Assembly (NCBI GenBank): GCA_963770315.1
Contig: CAVYPC010000002.1
Coordinates: 1,488,001-1,552,000, forward strand
DNA length: 64,000 nt
Direction: 5' to 3'
From: VRUE01 sp963770315
GTDB lineage: Bacteria > Actinomycetota > Thermoleophilia > Solirubrobacterales > 70-9
Below, piece by piece: positions 1-27,312 of this stretch; positions within the stretch are counted from its first letter, which is position 1, and every line of letters begins with the position of its first letter. Under the pieces are notes generated by a model, which had not been told where the DNA came from, did not search any database, and saw only the letters and a list, made by a program, of their open reading frames with translations. The position numbers and the translations under genes were made by a program.

Positions 1-740
1 TCCTCCGGCGACTCCCAGAAGACGTTGTGCCCGTTGGGCACCTCGACCTTGGTCAGCAGATCGCCGAGCTCGTCCACGTATCGCTGCTGCTGGCGAGTGG
101 TGTCGAACAGCGGTTTCTCGGACATGACGAGGAGGGTGGCGACCCGGGCGATGGGGGGCATCGGCAACGTCATCTCGCTCCATGCCACCACCACGGCGCT
201 GGGGCAGACGCTGAAGCGGAAGCGGCCGTCCGGCCCCTTCCGCACGTCGTCCTTCACCCACGCCGCGACGACCTCGCGCGGGGAAGCGACTATCGCTTCG
301 TTGGAGAGGAGGGCGTTGATGGCGCCGTCCGCGGTGGCGAAGCTCCAATCGAGGCGTTCTATCTCGGCGCTCCGCAGCGCCCTCTCCGGCGGCACTTCCA
401 CGCCTGGATCGAGCAGGACGAGGCTCCGCGTACGATCCGCCGCCTCGGCCGCGAGGGCCGCCGCAACCGATCCACCGAAGCTGTGCCCGACCCAGACGGC
501 GCGCTCGACCCCCTCCGCGTCGAGCGTCTCCAGCACATCCGCGACGTGGGTCGCGATATTCCAGGGCGGCGCGTTGCCCGAGTCGCCGTGCCCGCGCAGA
601 TCGACGGCGAGTACGGAATGGCCCTGCGCGGCCAGCCTCTCCCCCATGCTCGCGAACACACTGCCGTTCAGGGTCACGCCGTGAATGCAAACAACACTGT
701 CAGCACTTGGCGTACCCCACTTGCGAGTCTTTAGCACCAT
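1..740 (-). CDS. alpha/beta hydrolase fold protein (3' end beyond window)
   Basis: The frame is open from ATG at 740 to the left edge, giving 246 visible codons without a stop. The N-terminus reads like an alpha/beta hydrolase: an oxyanion-hole HG near residue 20, then DLRGHGDSG, then the nucleophile elbow GHSFGG with Ser about residue 87 (codon 480-482). A late GHN with His about residue 238 (codon 27-29) fits the catalytic histidine. The acidic member of the triad I cannot assign with certainty. The protein should end soon after the window edge, since the family is usually 250-300 residues. It starts 24 bp after the PKS-2 stop with its own ribosome binding site, so it is probably co-transcribed. 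It lacks the N-terminal pattern expected of type II editing thioesterases, so hydrolysis or tailoring of the product, or an unrelated esterase role, are all possible. No signal peptide is seen. Confidence 0.85.
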   Translation of the reverse strand, partial: MVLKTRKWGTPSADSVVCIHGVTLNGSVFASMGERLAAQGHSVLAVDLRGHGDSGNAPPWNIATHVADVLETLDAEGVERAVWVGHSFGGSVAAALAAEAADRTRSLVLLDPGVEVPPERALRSAEIERLDWSFATADGAINALLSNEAIVASPREVVAAWVKDDVRKGPDGRFRFSVCPSAVVVAWSEMTLPMPPIARVATLLVMSEKPLFDTTRQQQRYVDELGDLLTKVEVPNGHNVFWESPE

Positions 741-748
741 CCCGAAAG

Positions 749-753
749 CTCCT
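749..753 (-). promoter_or_regulatory. ribosome binding site of the alpha/beta hydrolase
   Basis: The minus strand reads AGGAG with 8 nt before the ATG at 740. It supports that start and lies within the 24-bp gap after the PKS-2 stop. No terminator-like hairpin is visible in the gap, which argues for read-through from the PKS genes. Confidence 0.7.
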
Positions 754-764
754 ATCTGATCGAT

Positions 765-15149
<14,385 letters not shown>

Positions 15150-15274
15150 CAGCTCGCCCCTGGCGGCGACGAGCTTTGCCGCGTCGGCCAGGTCGAGGAC
15201 GCCGGCGACGTGGGCTGCGGCGATCTCGCCGATCGAGTGGCCGGCGAGGAGGTCGGGTCGCAGGCCGCGCTTGG

Positions 15275-18200
15275 CTAGCGCCCCATAGAGAGCGACCTCG
15301 ATCGCGAAGAGAGCCGGCTGAGCGTGGGCGGTGTCCTCGAGTTTGCCGCGGCCTTCTTGCCCTCGGCGAAGACGATCTCTTTGAGCGGGGTCTCCAGGTG
15401 TTGGTCGAGCTGCTCGCAGGCGGAGTCGAAGGCGGCTTGGAAGACAGGATCCGACTCATACAGCTCCTGGCCCATGCCGAGCCGTTGGGAGCCCTGGCCG
15501 GTGAAGAGGTAGGCGAGCTTGCCGTCCTTTGCGCGGGCGCTGAGGACGTTGGGCGAGGGATCTCCGTTGGCGAGAGAGGCGAGCGATGCGAGCAGCTCCT
15601 CCCGGTCCGCCCCGAGGACGACCGCCCGGTGCTCGAAGGCCGAGCGGGTGGTGGCGAAGGAGTAGGCGACATCGGTCGGGTCGAGGTCTGGGTTCTCCTC
15701 TAGGTGGGCCGCCAAGCGCTCCGCCATCTCGGCAAGCGCGGGCTCCGCTTTGGCCGAGAGGGCGAGGGGGATCGAGCCTGGGAGGGCCTGGATCTCCGGT
15801 GCCTCTCCCTCATCTGCCCCCGACTCGGCTGCGACCGACTCGACCTCGGGCGCCTCCTCGACGATCACGTGCGCGTTGGTGCCGCTGATGCCGAAGGAGG
15901 AGATGCCGGCGCGGCGCGGATGGCCGTTGCCTTCCCAGGGGACCTGCTCGGTGAGCAGCTCGATCTCCCCCGCCTCCCAGTCGACTTTGGAGGAGGGAGC
16001 GTCGACGTGCAGCGTCTTCGGCAGCACGCCCTCGCGCATCGCCATCGTCATCTTGATCACCCCGGCGACCCCTGCCGCAGCCTGGGTGTGGCCGATGTTC
16101 GACTTGAGCGAGCCGAGGCGCAGCGGCTTCTCTCTGTCCTGGCCGTAGGTGGCGAGCAGGGCGCCGGCCTCGATTGGGTCGCCGAGAGTGGTGCCGGTGC
16201 CGTGGGCCTCGACTACGTCTACGTCTTTTGCCTGCAGGCGGGCGTTTGCCAGCGCCTGGCGGATCACCCGCTCCTGCGAGGGGCCGTTCGGCGCGGTGAT
16301 GCCGTTGGAGGCGCCGTCCTGGTTGACGGCGGAGCCCTTGAGCAGGGCGAGGACCGGGTGACCGTTGCGCTTTGCCTCGGAGAGGCGCTCGAGGACCAGC
16401 ATGCCGACGCCCTCGGAGAAGCCAGCGCCGTCGGCCGCCTCGGCGAAGGACTTGCTGCGCCCGTCGGCGGCGAGGCCGCGCTGGCGGCTGAACTCGGTGA
16501 AGATTCCCGGTGTCGCGAGGACCGTGACCCCGCCCACCAGCGCCAGCGTGCACTCGCCCCCGCGCAGGGCCCCGGCGGCGAGATGCATCGCGACCAGGGA
16601 GGAGGAGCAGGCGGTGTTGACGGTTATCGCCGGCCCCTCCAAGCCGAGGGCGTAGGAAACCCGACCGGTGACGACGCTCGACGTCATCACGTCGGACGGC
16701 CCGTAGTCCTGGTAGGCCACCCCGGCGAAGACACCGGTCGGGGTCTTGCGCAGCGAGACCGGGTCGATGCCGGCATCCTCCAGCGCCTCCCAGCAGGATT
16801 CGAGCAGCAAGCGCTCCTGGGGGTCCATGAAGAGCGCCTCGCGGGGGGCGATGCCGAAGAACTCGGCGTCGAACTCGCCGACCCCGGCGAGGAAGCCGCC
16901 CTCCCGGGCCGTGCTGGTGTCGGGATCGTCGGGGTTGGGGCTGTAGAGGCGCTCGAGGTCCCAGCCGCGATCAGCCGGGAACTCGGCGATGCCGTCGCGG
17001 CCCTCGGCGACCAGCTGCCAGAGCTCGCCGGGCGAGGAGACCTCGCCGGGGTAGCGGCAGGCCATGCCGACGATCGCGATCGGCTCCTCGCTCGCCTGGG
17101 CGCGGACGGCGACCTGCCTGACGCCACCGCTTGCGGTCGCCTCGGCCAGCAGGTGCTCGGCCAGGACAGCGGAGCTTGGGTAGTCGAAGACGACGGTTGC
17201 CGGCAGGCGCAACCCGGCGATCGCGCTCAGCCGGTTGCGCAATTCCACCGCGGTCAGCGAGTCGAAACCGAGCTCCTGGAAGGCCCTGGTGGGATCCACG
17301 TCCTGCGCGGAGCCGTGGCCGAGCACCGCCGCCACCTCGCTCCTGACGAGGTCGAGGACGACGCCCTCCGCCTCCCCCTCGGGCAGGGTCGCGAGCTTCG
17401 CCGCGAGCGATCCAGAGGCCGCGCTGCGCCGCCTGGGGACGCGCACCAGCCCGCTGAAGATCGGCGGCAGGGCGCCGGTGGAGGCCAGTGATCTGAGACC
17501 GGCTGCGTCGAGCCGGAGCGCCAGCGGTGCGGCTCGATCGGTCCCGAGCGCCGCGTCGAGCAGGGCCAGGCCGCGCTCGTCGGAGAGCGCCTCGATCCCC
17601 CCTCGCCGCATCCGCGCCAGGTCGGCCTCGCCCAGCCCCGATTCCGTGCCGCCCTGACGCTCCCAGGGACCCCAGGCGATCGAGGTCGCCGGCCGGCCTT
17701 CCGCCCTGCGCTTTTGAGCCAGGGAATCGAGGAAGACGTTGGCGGCGGCGTAGTTGGCCTGGCCGGGGGCGCCCAGGGTCCCCGCGGCCGAGGAGAAGAG
17801 GACGAAGGCCGAGAGATCGAGATCCCGCGTCAGCTCGTGCAATCCCCAGGCGACATCAACCTTGGGAGCGAAGACGCGCTCGATCTGCTCGTCGTTCAAC
17901 GACTCGACCATGCCGTCGTCGAGGGCGGCGGCGCAGTGGACCACGGCTCCAAGGGGGTGCTCCTCGGGGACCGAGTCGAGCTGCTCCTGCAGGTCGTCGA
18001 GGTCGTCGCCGTCGACCAGTAGCAGGTGGCGGGCGCCGTGGCGCTCGGCCAGGTGACGGGCGGCGAGAGCGCCGAGGCCGGCGGTGGCGCCGGTGATGAG
18101 AACGGTGCGCTCGGGGTCGATCGCGGACGTGGCCTCCTCTTCGTGCTCCGCTCCCAGGCGGGAGATGCGGGGCGCGAGCGCCCGGCCCTCGCGCAGCGCC

Positions 18201-21200
18201 AGCTGGGGCTCCTCCGCGCCGATCGCGAGCGCAGCGGACGTCGCCTCGGCGGAGGCCTCGCTGCCGTCGGTGTCGATCAGGGCGAAGCGGCCGGGGTGCT
18301 CGGACTGGGCGGAGCGGACCAGGCCCCAGATCGCGGCGGCGGCGGGATCGGGAGGCCCGTCGCCGGCGACCGCCATTGCACCTTCGGTGACCAGCGCCAA
18401 GCGCGACTCGGCCTTGGATTCGTCGGAAAGCCATTGCTGGATCGCCTCCAGGGCGCTCCGCACGGCCGCACGGGCCGCCTCGGCGCTGCCGGCGTCGCCA
18501 TCGGTTTCGCAACTCGCGGTCTCCACCTCCGCCAGCGCCGAATCTCGCTCCGTCAAGGGGACCTCCGCCCACTCCAGTCCCAACAGGCCCTCCCGGCCTT
18601 GCCCCATCCCCTGCAGCTGAGAGGGATCCTGTTGACGGAAGGTCAGCGAGTCGACCGTGGCCACCGCCGCCCCCTCGCCGTCGGCCAGTTGCAGGGCCAC
18701 CGTCTCCCCCGCACTGGTGAGACGCACCCGCAGCTGCGTGGCTCCCACCGCCGCCAGGGCCACGCCCCTCCAGGAGAAGGGGAAGTCGACGCCCCGGCCG
18801 GCCTGTTCGTCGAGCTTCGTCAGCAGCGCGCTCTGCAGCGCCGAGTCGAGCAGCGCCGGGTGGATGCCGAACCCCTGCGCTTCATGGGCCAGCTCCTCGG
18901 GCAGGGATACCTCGGCGTATATCCGCTCGCCGTCGCGCCAGGCAGCGGTCAGGCCCTGAAAGGCGGGGCCGTACTCGACGCCAACCTCGGCAAAGAGGTC
19001 ATAGAGGTACTCGACCTCGACCGGCTCGGCGCCCGCGGGGGGCCAGGAATCCAGGGGCTCTGGGGTCGGGGCAGGCTGCTCGGAGAGGGTCCCGGTGGCG
19101 TGCTGGGCCCATTCTCCGTCCCCGCCCTCGGCACGGGAGTGGATCGAGATTTCGCGGCTGCCCGCCTCGCCTGAGCCCGAGACAGTGACCTGCAGGGCGA
19201 CGGCCCCCGTCTCGGGGAGGATCAAAGGCGCCAGCAATGTGAGCTCCTCGACGGTCTCGGCGCCGACCTGCTCGGCTGCTCGCAGCGCCAGCTCGAGGAA
19301 GGCGGTGGCGGGCAGCAGGGCCGCGCCGGCGACGGCATGGTCCGCCAGCCAGGGGTGGGTCGCAAGGGAGAGGCGGCCGGTGAGCAGGATGCCTTCGTCG
19401 GGGTCTCCCGCCAGGTCCACCGCGGCGCCGAGCAGAGGGTGGCCGGCGGCGGTGAGCCCGATCGAGCTCGCATCCGCCAGGCCCGCCGAGATGTTCAGCC
19501 AGTAGCGCTCGCGCTGGAAGGGATAGGTCGGCAGCGGAACGCGCTTGGCCCTCGCCCCCTTGAAGAACGCCTCCCAGTCGACCGCCACGCCAGCGGCATG
19601 GGCCTGGGCGAGGGAGAGCGCGAAGCGCTCGGCCCCGCCCTCTTCGCGGCGCAGGGTGGAGAGCAGGACAGCTTCCTCTGGATCTTGCAGTGCGTCCTCG
19701 ATCGTCTCCTGGGCGCCGAAGCCGACTACGGGGTGCGGTCCGATCTCGATGAAGGCGCGTCGTCCTGCGTCCAGGAGCGAGCGCAGAACTGGCTCTAGGA
19801 GAACCGTCTGCCTGAGGTTGCGGTACCAGTAGGAGGGACCGAGCTCGGCGGTATCGACCTGCTCGCCGGTGACCGTGGAGTGCAGCGGGATCTCGGCGCT
19901 TTGCGGTGAGATCGGGGCGAAGGCTGAGAGCAGCTCCTCCTCCAGCGCCTCGATCTGGGAGGAGTGGGCGGCGTAGTCGACGGCGATCCGCTGGGCCCTG
20001 ACGCCGTCGCTCTCGCAAGAGGCTTGGATCCCATCGAGGGCCTCTGGGTCTCCGGAGAGGACCAGGGACGCCGGGCCGTTGATCGCCGCCAGCGATACGC
20101 GCTCTGCCAAGGGCTCGGTGTAGGGGGTCAGCTGCTCTGGGCTGAGGGAGACCGAGAGCATCCCTCCCTCGCCGGCGATCTTCCCCATCGCCTTGCCGCG
20201 CTCGGCGATGATCAAAGCGGCGTCCTCTAGAGAGAGCGCTCCACTTATGTGGGCTGCGGCGATCTCTCCTTGGGAGTGGCCCACTACCGCTGCTGGCTTC
20301 ACGCCGCATTGGCGCCAGAGCCTGGCCAGGGAGACCATCACCGCGAAGAGGGCCGGCTGGACGATGTCGAGGCGGTCGAGCCACTTGGCGTCCTCTTCTC
20401 TTAAGACCTCGGTCAGGGACCACTCGACATGGGGGGCGAGTGCTTCTTCGCAGGCGGTCATGTGGCTGGCGAAGGCTGGAGAGGACTCGATCAGCTCCAG
20501 GGCCATGCCCTGGGCCTGGGCGCCCTGGCCGGGGAAGAGGAAGACGGGTTGGTGTTGCCTGCGGGCAGAGCCCTTGGCGATGCTTGGGGTGTCCTTGCCT
20601 TCGGCGAGGGAAGTGAGCGAGGCGAGCAGCCGATCGCGGTCTGCTCCCAGGACGACTGCTCTGTGCTCGAAGGCAGAGCGGGTGGTGGCGAGCGAGTAGG
20701 CGACGTCGGTTGGGTCGAGGTCTGGGTTCTGCTCCAGGTGGGTGACGAGGCGCTCGGCGGCGTCGGCCAGGGCTGGCTCCGCTTTGGCGGAGAGCAGCAA
20801 CGGGATCGGGGTCGCTAGGGGCTGGGCGGTTCCCTCGCCGTCCTCGCCCGTCTCGGCTGCGACCGGTGCGGCCTCGGGCGCCTCTTCGAGGATCACGTGG
20901 GCGTTGGTGCCGCTCACCCCGAAGGAGGAGACGCCGGCGCGGCGCGGGCGGCCGTCGGTCTCCCAGGGCAGCTGCTCGGTGAGCAGCTCGATCTCCCCCG
21001 CCTCCCAATCGACCTTGGAGGAGGGAGCGTCGACGTGCAGCGTCTTTGGCAAGACGCCCTCGCGCAGCGCCTGGGTCATCTTGATCACGCCGGCGACGCC
21101 TGAGGCGGCCTGGGTGTGGCCGATGTTCGACTTGATCGCGCCGAGGCGCAGCGGCTGCTCTCGCCCTTGGCCGTAGGTGGCTAGAAGTGCGCCGGCCTCG

Positions 21201-24200
21201 ATCGGGTCGCCGAGGGTGGTTCCCGTTCCGTGGGCCTCGACCGCGTCTACGTCTTTTGCCTCCAGGCGGGCGTTTGCAAGCGCCTGGCGGATCACCCGCT
21301 CCTGCGAGGGTCCGTTGGGGGCGGTCAGTCCGTTGGAGGCGCCGTCCTGGTTGACGGCCGAGCCTTTGATCGTGGCGAGGACCGGATGGCCGTTTCGCTT
21401 TGCGTCGGAGAGGCGCTCGAGCACCAGCGTGCCGACTCCTTCGGCGAAGCCGGCGCCGTCCGCCGCCTCGGCGAAGGACTTGCTGCGCCCGTTGGGGGCG
21501 AGGCCGCGCTGGCGGCTGAACTCAACGAAGACGCCGGGGGTGGCGAGGGTCGTCACTCCCCCGGCCAGCGCCAGCGTGCACTCTCCCTGTCGCAGCGCTT
21601 GCGACGCCAGGTGCATCGCCACCAACGAGGAGGAGCAGGCGGTGTCGACGGTGATCGCCGGGCCCTCGAGGCCGAGGGTGTAGGAGACGCGGCCGGAGAC
21701 GATGCTCGAGGTCGTCCCCGCCGCCGGCCCATAGTCCTGGTACATCACCCCGGCGAAGACCCCGGTCTGGGTTTTGCGCAGCGAGGCGGGGTCGATGCCG
21801 GCGTCTTCGAGCGCCTCCCAGCACGATTCGAGCAGCAGGCGCTGCTGGGGGTCGGTGACCAGCGCCTCGCGCGGAGATATGCCGAAGAACTCGGCGTCGA
21901 AATCGCCCGCCTCGGCGAGGAAGCCCCCCTCGCGCGTGTAGGAGGTGCCCGCCTCGGCGCCATCGGGGTCGTAGAGGCGCTCCAGGTCCCAGCCACGATC
22001 GGCGGGGAACCCGGAGATGCCGTCGCGACCCTCGGCGACCAGCTGCCAGAGCTCGTCGGGCGAAGAGACCCCACCCGGGTAGCGGCAGGCCATGCCGACG
22101 ATCGCGATCGGCTCCTCGCTCGCCTGGGCGCGGACGGCGACCTGCTGCCCCACCCCGCTCGCGGTCGCCTCGGCCAGCAGGTGCTCGGCCAGGACGGCTG
22201 TGCTCGGGTAGTCGAAGACGACGGTCGCACTCAGGCGCAGGCCGGCGATCGCGCTCAACCGGTTGCGCAGTTCAAGCGCCGCCAGCGAGTCGAAGCCGAG
22301 CTCCTGGAACGCCCTGTCGGGCTCCACCTCCTGCGCGGAGGCATGGCCGAGCACCGCTGCCACCTCGCCCCTGACCAGGTCGAGGACGGCGCTCTCGCGC
22401 TCCGCCTCGGGCAGGGTGGCGAGCTTCTCGGCGAGCGATCCCGAGGCGGCGCGACGGCGCCTCGACGTGCGCACCAGGCCGCTGAAGATCGGCGCCAGAG
22501 CGCCGGCCGAGGCCAGCGCCCTGAGCCCGACGATGTTGAGCGGGACCGCCAGAGCGATGGCGCGATCGGCCTCGAGCGCCGCATCGAGCAGGGCCAGGCC
22601 CTCGTCGTCGGAGAGCACTTCGACGCCCGCGCGCCCCATCCGCGCCACATCGGCCTCCTCCAGGTGTCCGGTCATGCCGCTCTCTCGCTCCCACAGTCCC
22701 CAGGCGATCGAGGTGGCGACGCGGCCCTCCGCCTGGCGCTTCTGCGCCAGCGCGTCGAGGAAGACGTTGGCAGCGGCGTAGTTGGCCTGGGCGGGGCCGC
22801 CCAAGCTGCCCGCCGCCGAGGAGAAGAGGACGAAGGCCGAGAGGTCGAGGTCCTCGGTCAGCTCGTGCAGATTCCAGGCTGCGTCCGCCTTGGGAGCGAA
22901 GACACGCCCTATCTGCCCTGGAGCGAGGGTCTCGACCGTGCCGTCGTCCAGCGCCCCCGCCGCGTGGATCACCGCGCCCAGCGGGCGCTCCGCCGGGATC
23001 GAGGCGAGGAGCTCCTGCAGAGCCTGGCGATCCGACGCGTCGCAGGCGGCGATCGTCGTCTCCGCCCCCAGCTCCTCGAGCCCCGCCTTCAGCTCCTCCG
23101 CCCCCTCTGCCTCGGCGCCGCTCCTGCTGCTCAGTAGCAGGTGGCGAGCGCCGTGGCGCTCGACCAGGTGGCGGGCGGTGAGGGCGCCGAGGGTGCCGGT
23201 GCCGCCGACGATCAGCACGGTGCGCTCGGGGTCGATCGCGGGCAAGCGCTTCTCCGCCTCTCCAGCCCCCACGCGGGCGAGGCGGGGCACGAGCGCCGCT
23301 CCCTCTCGCAATGCGAGCTGGGGCTCCTCGGCGCCGATCGCGAGCGCGGCCGGCATCGCCTCGGCAGAGGCTTCGCTGCCATCGCTGTCGATCAGGGCGA
23401 AGCGGCCGGGGTGCTCGGACTGGGCCGAGCGGATCAGCCCCCAGATCGCGGCGGCGGCGGGATCGGGCGACTCGTCCCCGGACGCAGCCATCGCGCTCTC
23501 GGTGATCAGCGCCAGTCGCAACTCGGCTTTGGACTCGTCGGCTAGCCATCGCTGGATCGCCTCCAGGGCGCCTTCGGTCGCCTTGCGGGCGGCCTCGGCG
23601 CTGCCGGCGTCGGCCTCGATCTCGCAGCGCAGCAGCTCTACGTCGGGGGGCGGCGCGTCCTGCTCGGCAAGGGGCGCCTCTGTCCAATCGAAGCTCAGCA
23701 GGCCCCCCGAAGTCCCGCTCTGGGACTGCAGCTCGGCCGAAGCCGGGCGCAATGCGAGGGAACCGACCGTGGCCAGCGGGGACCCCTCGCCATCGTCGAT
23801 CCGCAGGGCGACCCTCTCCCCCTCGGGGGCGAGGCACACCCGCAATGCCGCCGCTCCCTCCGCCTGCAGGCCGACGCCGTTCCAGGAGAAGGGCAGCTCG
23901 ACCTTCCCCGCCGACTCCCTGGCGAGGAGCCCGATGCCGTGAAGGGCGGCGTCGAGCAGCGCCGGGTGGATGGCGAACTGCCCAGCCTCGTGGGCGGACT
24001 CCTCCGGCAGCGAAACCTCGGTGTAGATCCGCTCGCCGCTCTTCCAGGCCGCGGTAAGGCCCTGGAAGGTGGGGCCGTACTCGATTCCCGCCTCGGCGAG
24101 GACGTCGTAGAGGTACTCGACCTCGATCGGCTCGGCGCCCTCGGGGGGCCAGGAGTCGAGGGGCTCGGAGGTCGGGGGCGGCTGCTCGGAGAGGGCCCCG

Positions 24201-27200
24201 GCGGCATGCTGAGTCCACCCCGCCTCGCCGCCCTCGGCGCGGGAGTGGATCGCGATCTCCCATCGCCCATCCTCACCCGAGCCGGAGACCGAGACGTGCA
24301 GCGCTACCGCTCCGGCCTCGGGGAGGATCAGCGGCGCCTGCAATGTGAGCTCCTCGACGCTCTCGGCGCCGACCTGCTCGGCGGCGCGCAGCGCAAGCTC
24401 GAGGAAGGCGGTGCCGGGCAGGAGCACGTTGCCGGCAACGACATGGTCGGCCAGCCACGGATGAGTCGAAAGGGAGAGACGGCCAGTGAGGGTGAGCCTT
24501 TCGCCCGTCGGGTCCTCGATCGTGGCGCCGAGCAGCGGATGACCCGCGGCAATGAGCCCGATCGAGCTCGCATCCGCCAGGCCCGCCGAGATGTTCAGCC
24601 AGTAGCGCTCGCGCTGGAAGGGATAGGTCGGCAGCGGCACCCGCTTGGCCTTCGCCCCTTTGAAGAACGCCTCCCAGTCGACCGCCACGCCAGCGGCATG
24701 GGCCTGGGCGAGGGAGAGCGCGAAGCGCTCGGCCCCGCCCTCTTCGCGGCGCAGGGTGGAGAGCAGGACAGCTTCCTCTGGATCTTGCAGTGCGTCCTCG
24801 ATCGTCTCCTGGGCGCCGAAGCCGACTACGGGGTGCGGTCCGATCTCGATGAAGGCGCGACGTCCCGTGTCCAGGAGCGAGCGCAGAACTGGCTCTAGGA
24901 GAACCGTCTGCCTGAGGTTGCGGTACCAGTAGGAGGGACCGAGCTCGGCGGTATCGATGACTCCGCCGGTGACCGTGGAGTGCAGCGGGATCTCGGCGCT
25001 TTGCGGTGAGATCGGGGCAAAGGCCTCCAGCAGCTCCTCTTCAAGCGCCTCGATCTGGGAGGAGTGGGCGGCGTAGTCGACGGCGATCCGCTGGGCCCTG
25101 ACGCCGTCGCTCTCACAAGAGGCTTGGATCTCTTCGAGGGCCTGCGGGTCTCCGGAGAGGACCAGGGACGCCGGGCCGTTGATCGCCGCCAGCGATACGC
25201 GCTCGCCCAAGGGCTCGGTGTAGGGGGTCAGCTGCTCTGGGCTGAGGGAGACCGAGAGCATCCCTCCCTCGCCGGCGATCTTTGCCATCGCCTTGCCGCG
25301 CTCGGCGATGATCAGGGCGGCGTCCTCCAGCGACAGGGCTCCGGCGATGTGGGCTGCGGCGATCTCTCCTTGGGAGTGGCCCACTACCGCTGCTGGCTGC
25401 ACCCCGCATTCTCGCCAGAGCCTGGCCAGGGAGACCATCACCGCGAAGAGGGCCGGCTGGACGATGTCGAGGCGATCGAGCCACTTGGGCTCCTCTTCTC
25501 TCAGAACCTCGGTCAGGGACCACTCGACATGGGGGGCGAGTGCTTCTTCGCAGGCCTGCATGTGGCTGGCGAAGGCTGGAGAGGACTCGATCAGCTCCAG
25601 GGCCATGCCCTGGGCCTGGGCGCCCTGGCCGGGGAAGAGGAAGACGGGTTGGTGTTGCCTGCGGGCAGAGCCCTTGGCGATGCTTGGGGTGTCCTTGCCT
25701 TCGGCGAGGGAAGTGAGCGAGGCGAGCAGCCGATCGCGGTCTGCTCCCAGGACGACTGCTCTGTGCTCGAAGGCAGAGCGGGTGGTGGCGAGCGAGTAGG
25801 CGACGTCGGTTGGGTCGAGGTCTGGGTTCTGCTCCAGGTGGGTGACGAGGCGCTCGGCGGCGTCGGCCAGGGCTGGCTCCGCTTTGGCGGAGAGCAGCAA
25901 CGGGATCGGGGTCGCTAGGGGCTGGGCGGTTCCCTCGCCGTCCTCGCCCGTCTCGGCTGCGACCGGTGCGGCCTCGGGCGCCTCTTCGAGGATCACGTGG
26001 GCGTTGGTGCCGCTCACCCCGAAGGAGGAGACGCCGGCGCGGCGCGGGCGGCCGTCGGTCTCCCAGGGCAGCTGCTCGGTGAGCAGCTCGATCTCCCCCG
26101 CCTCCCAATCGACCTTGGAGGAGGGAGCGTCGACGTGCAGCGTCTTTGGCAAGACGCCCTCGCGCAGCGCCTGGGTCATCTTGATCACGCCGGCGACGCC
26201 TGAGGCGGCCTGGGTGTGGCCGATGTTCGACTTGATCGCGCCCAGCTTCAGCGGCTCGTCTCGGTCCTGGCCGTAGGTGGCGAGCAGCGCGCCGGCCTCG
26301 ATCGGGTCACCGAGGGTGGTGCCTGTGCCGTGGGCCTCGACGACGTCGATGTCGTTGGTCCCGAGGTTGGCGTTGGCGAGTGCCTGGCGGATCACCCGCT
26401 CCTGCGAGGGTCCGTTGGGGGCGGTCAGTCCGTTGGAGGCGCCGTCCTGGTTGACGGCCGAGCCGCGCAGGAGGGCGAAGACCGGGTGGCCGTTGCGCTG
26501 CGCGTCGGAGAGGCGCTCGAGGACCACCACACCCACTCCCTCCCCCCAGCCGGTGCCGTCGGCCGCATCGGCAAAGGACTTGCAACGGCCGTCGGGAGAG
26601 AGGCCGCGCTGGGCGCTGAAGGCGATGAAGGACCCGGGGGTGGAAAGCACCGTAACCCCGCCGGCAAGGGCCAATGTGCACTCCCCCTGCCGCAGTGCCT
26701 GGGTGGCGAGGTGCATTGCGACCAGCGAGGAGGAGCAGGCGGTGTCGATAGTCATCGCCGGGCCCTCGAGGCCAAGGGCGTAGGAGACACGGCCGGAGAC
26801 GACGCTCGACGTCCCCCCGGCTATCGGCTCGTAGTCGTTGAAGGCGACCCCGGCGAAGACCCCAGTCTGGGTCTTCTGCAGCGAGGCGGGGTCGATGCCG
26901 GTGTCTTCCAGCGCCTCCCAGCAGGTTTCCAGCAGCAGCCGTTCCTGCGGATCCATGAACAGCGCCTCGCGTGGGCTGATCGAGAAGAACTCGGAGTCGA
27001 ACTCGGCCGCCTCGGCGAGGAAGCCGCCCTCGCGGGTGTAGCTCGTGCCCGGGTTCTCGGGATCGGGGTCGTAGATGCGCTCCAAATCCCAGCCGCGGTC
27101 GGTGGGGAACCCGGAGATGCCGTCGCGGCCCTCGGCGACCAGCCGCCAGAGCTCCTCCGGGGAACCGACCCCGCCCGGGTAACGGCAGGCCATGCCGACG

Positions 27201-27312
27201 ATCGCGATCGGCTCGGTCGCGCTGGCGCGGAGGAGCTGGTTCTCGCGGTGCAGGCGGTCGCGCTCCTTGAGCGTCGTCCGCAGTGCCTCGACTACCTCGC
27301 GCTCGCTCGCGC

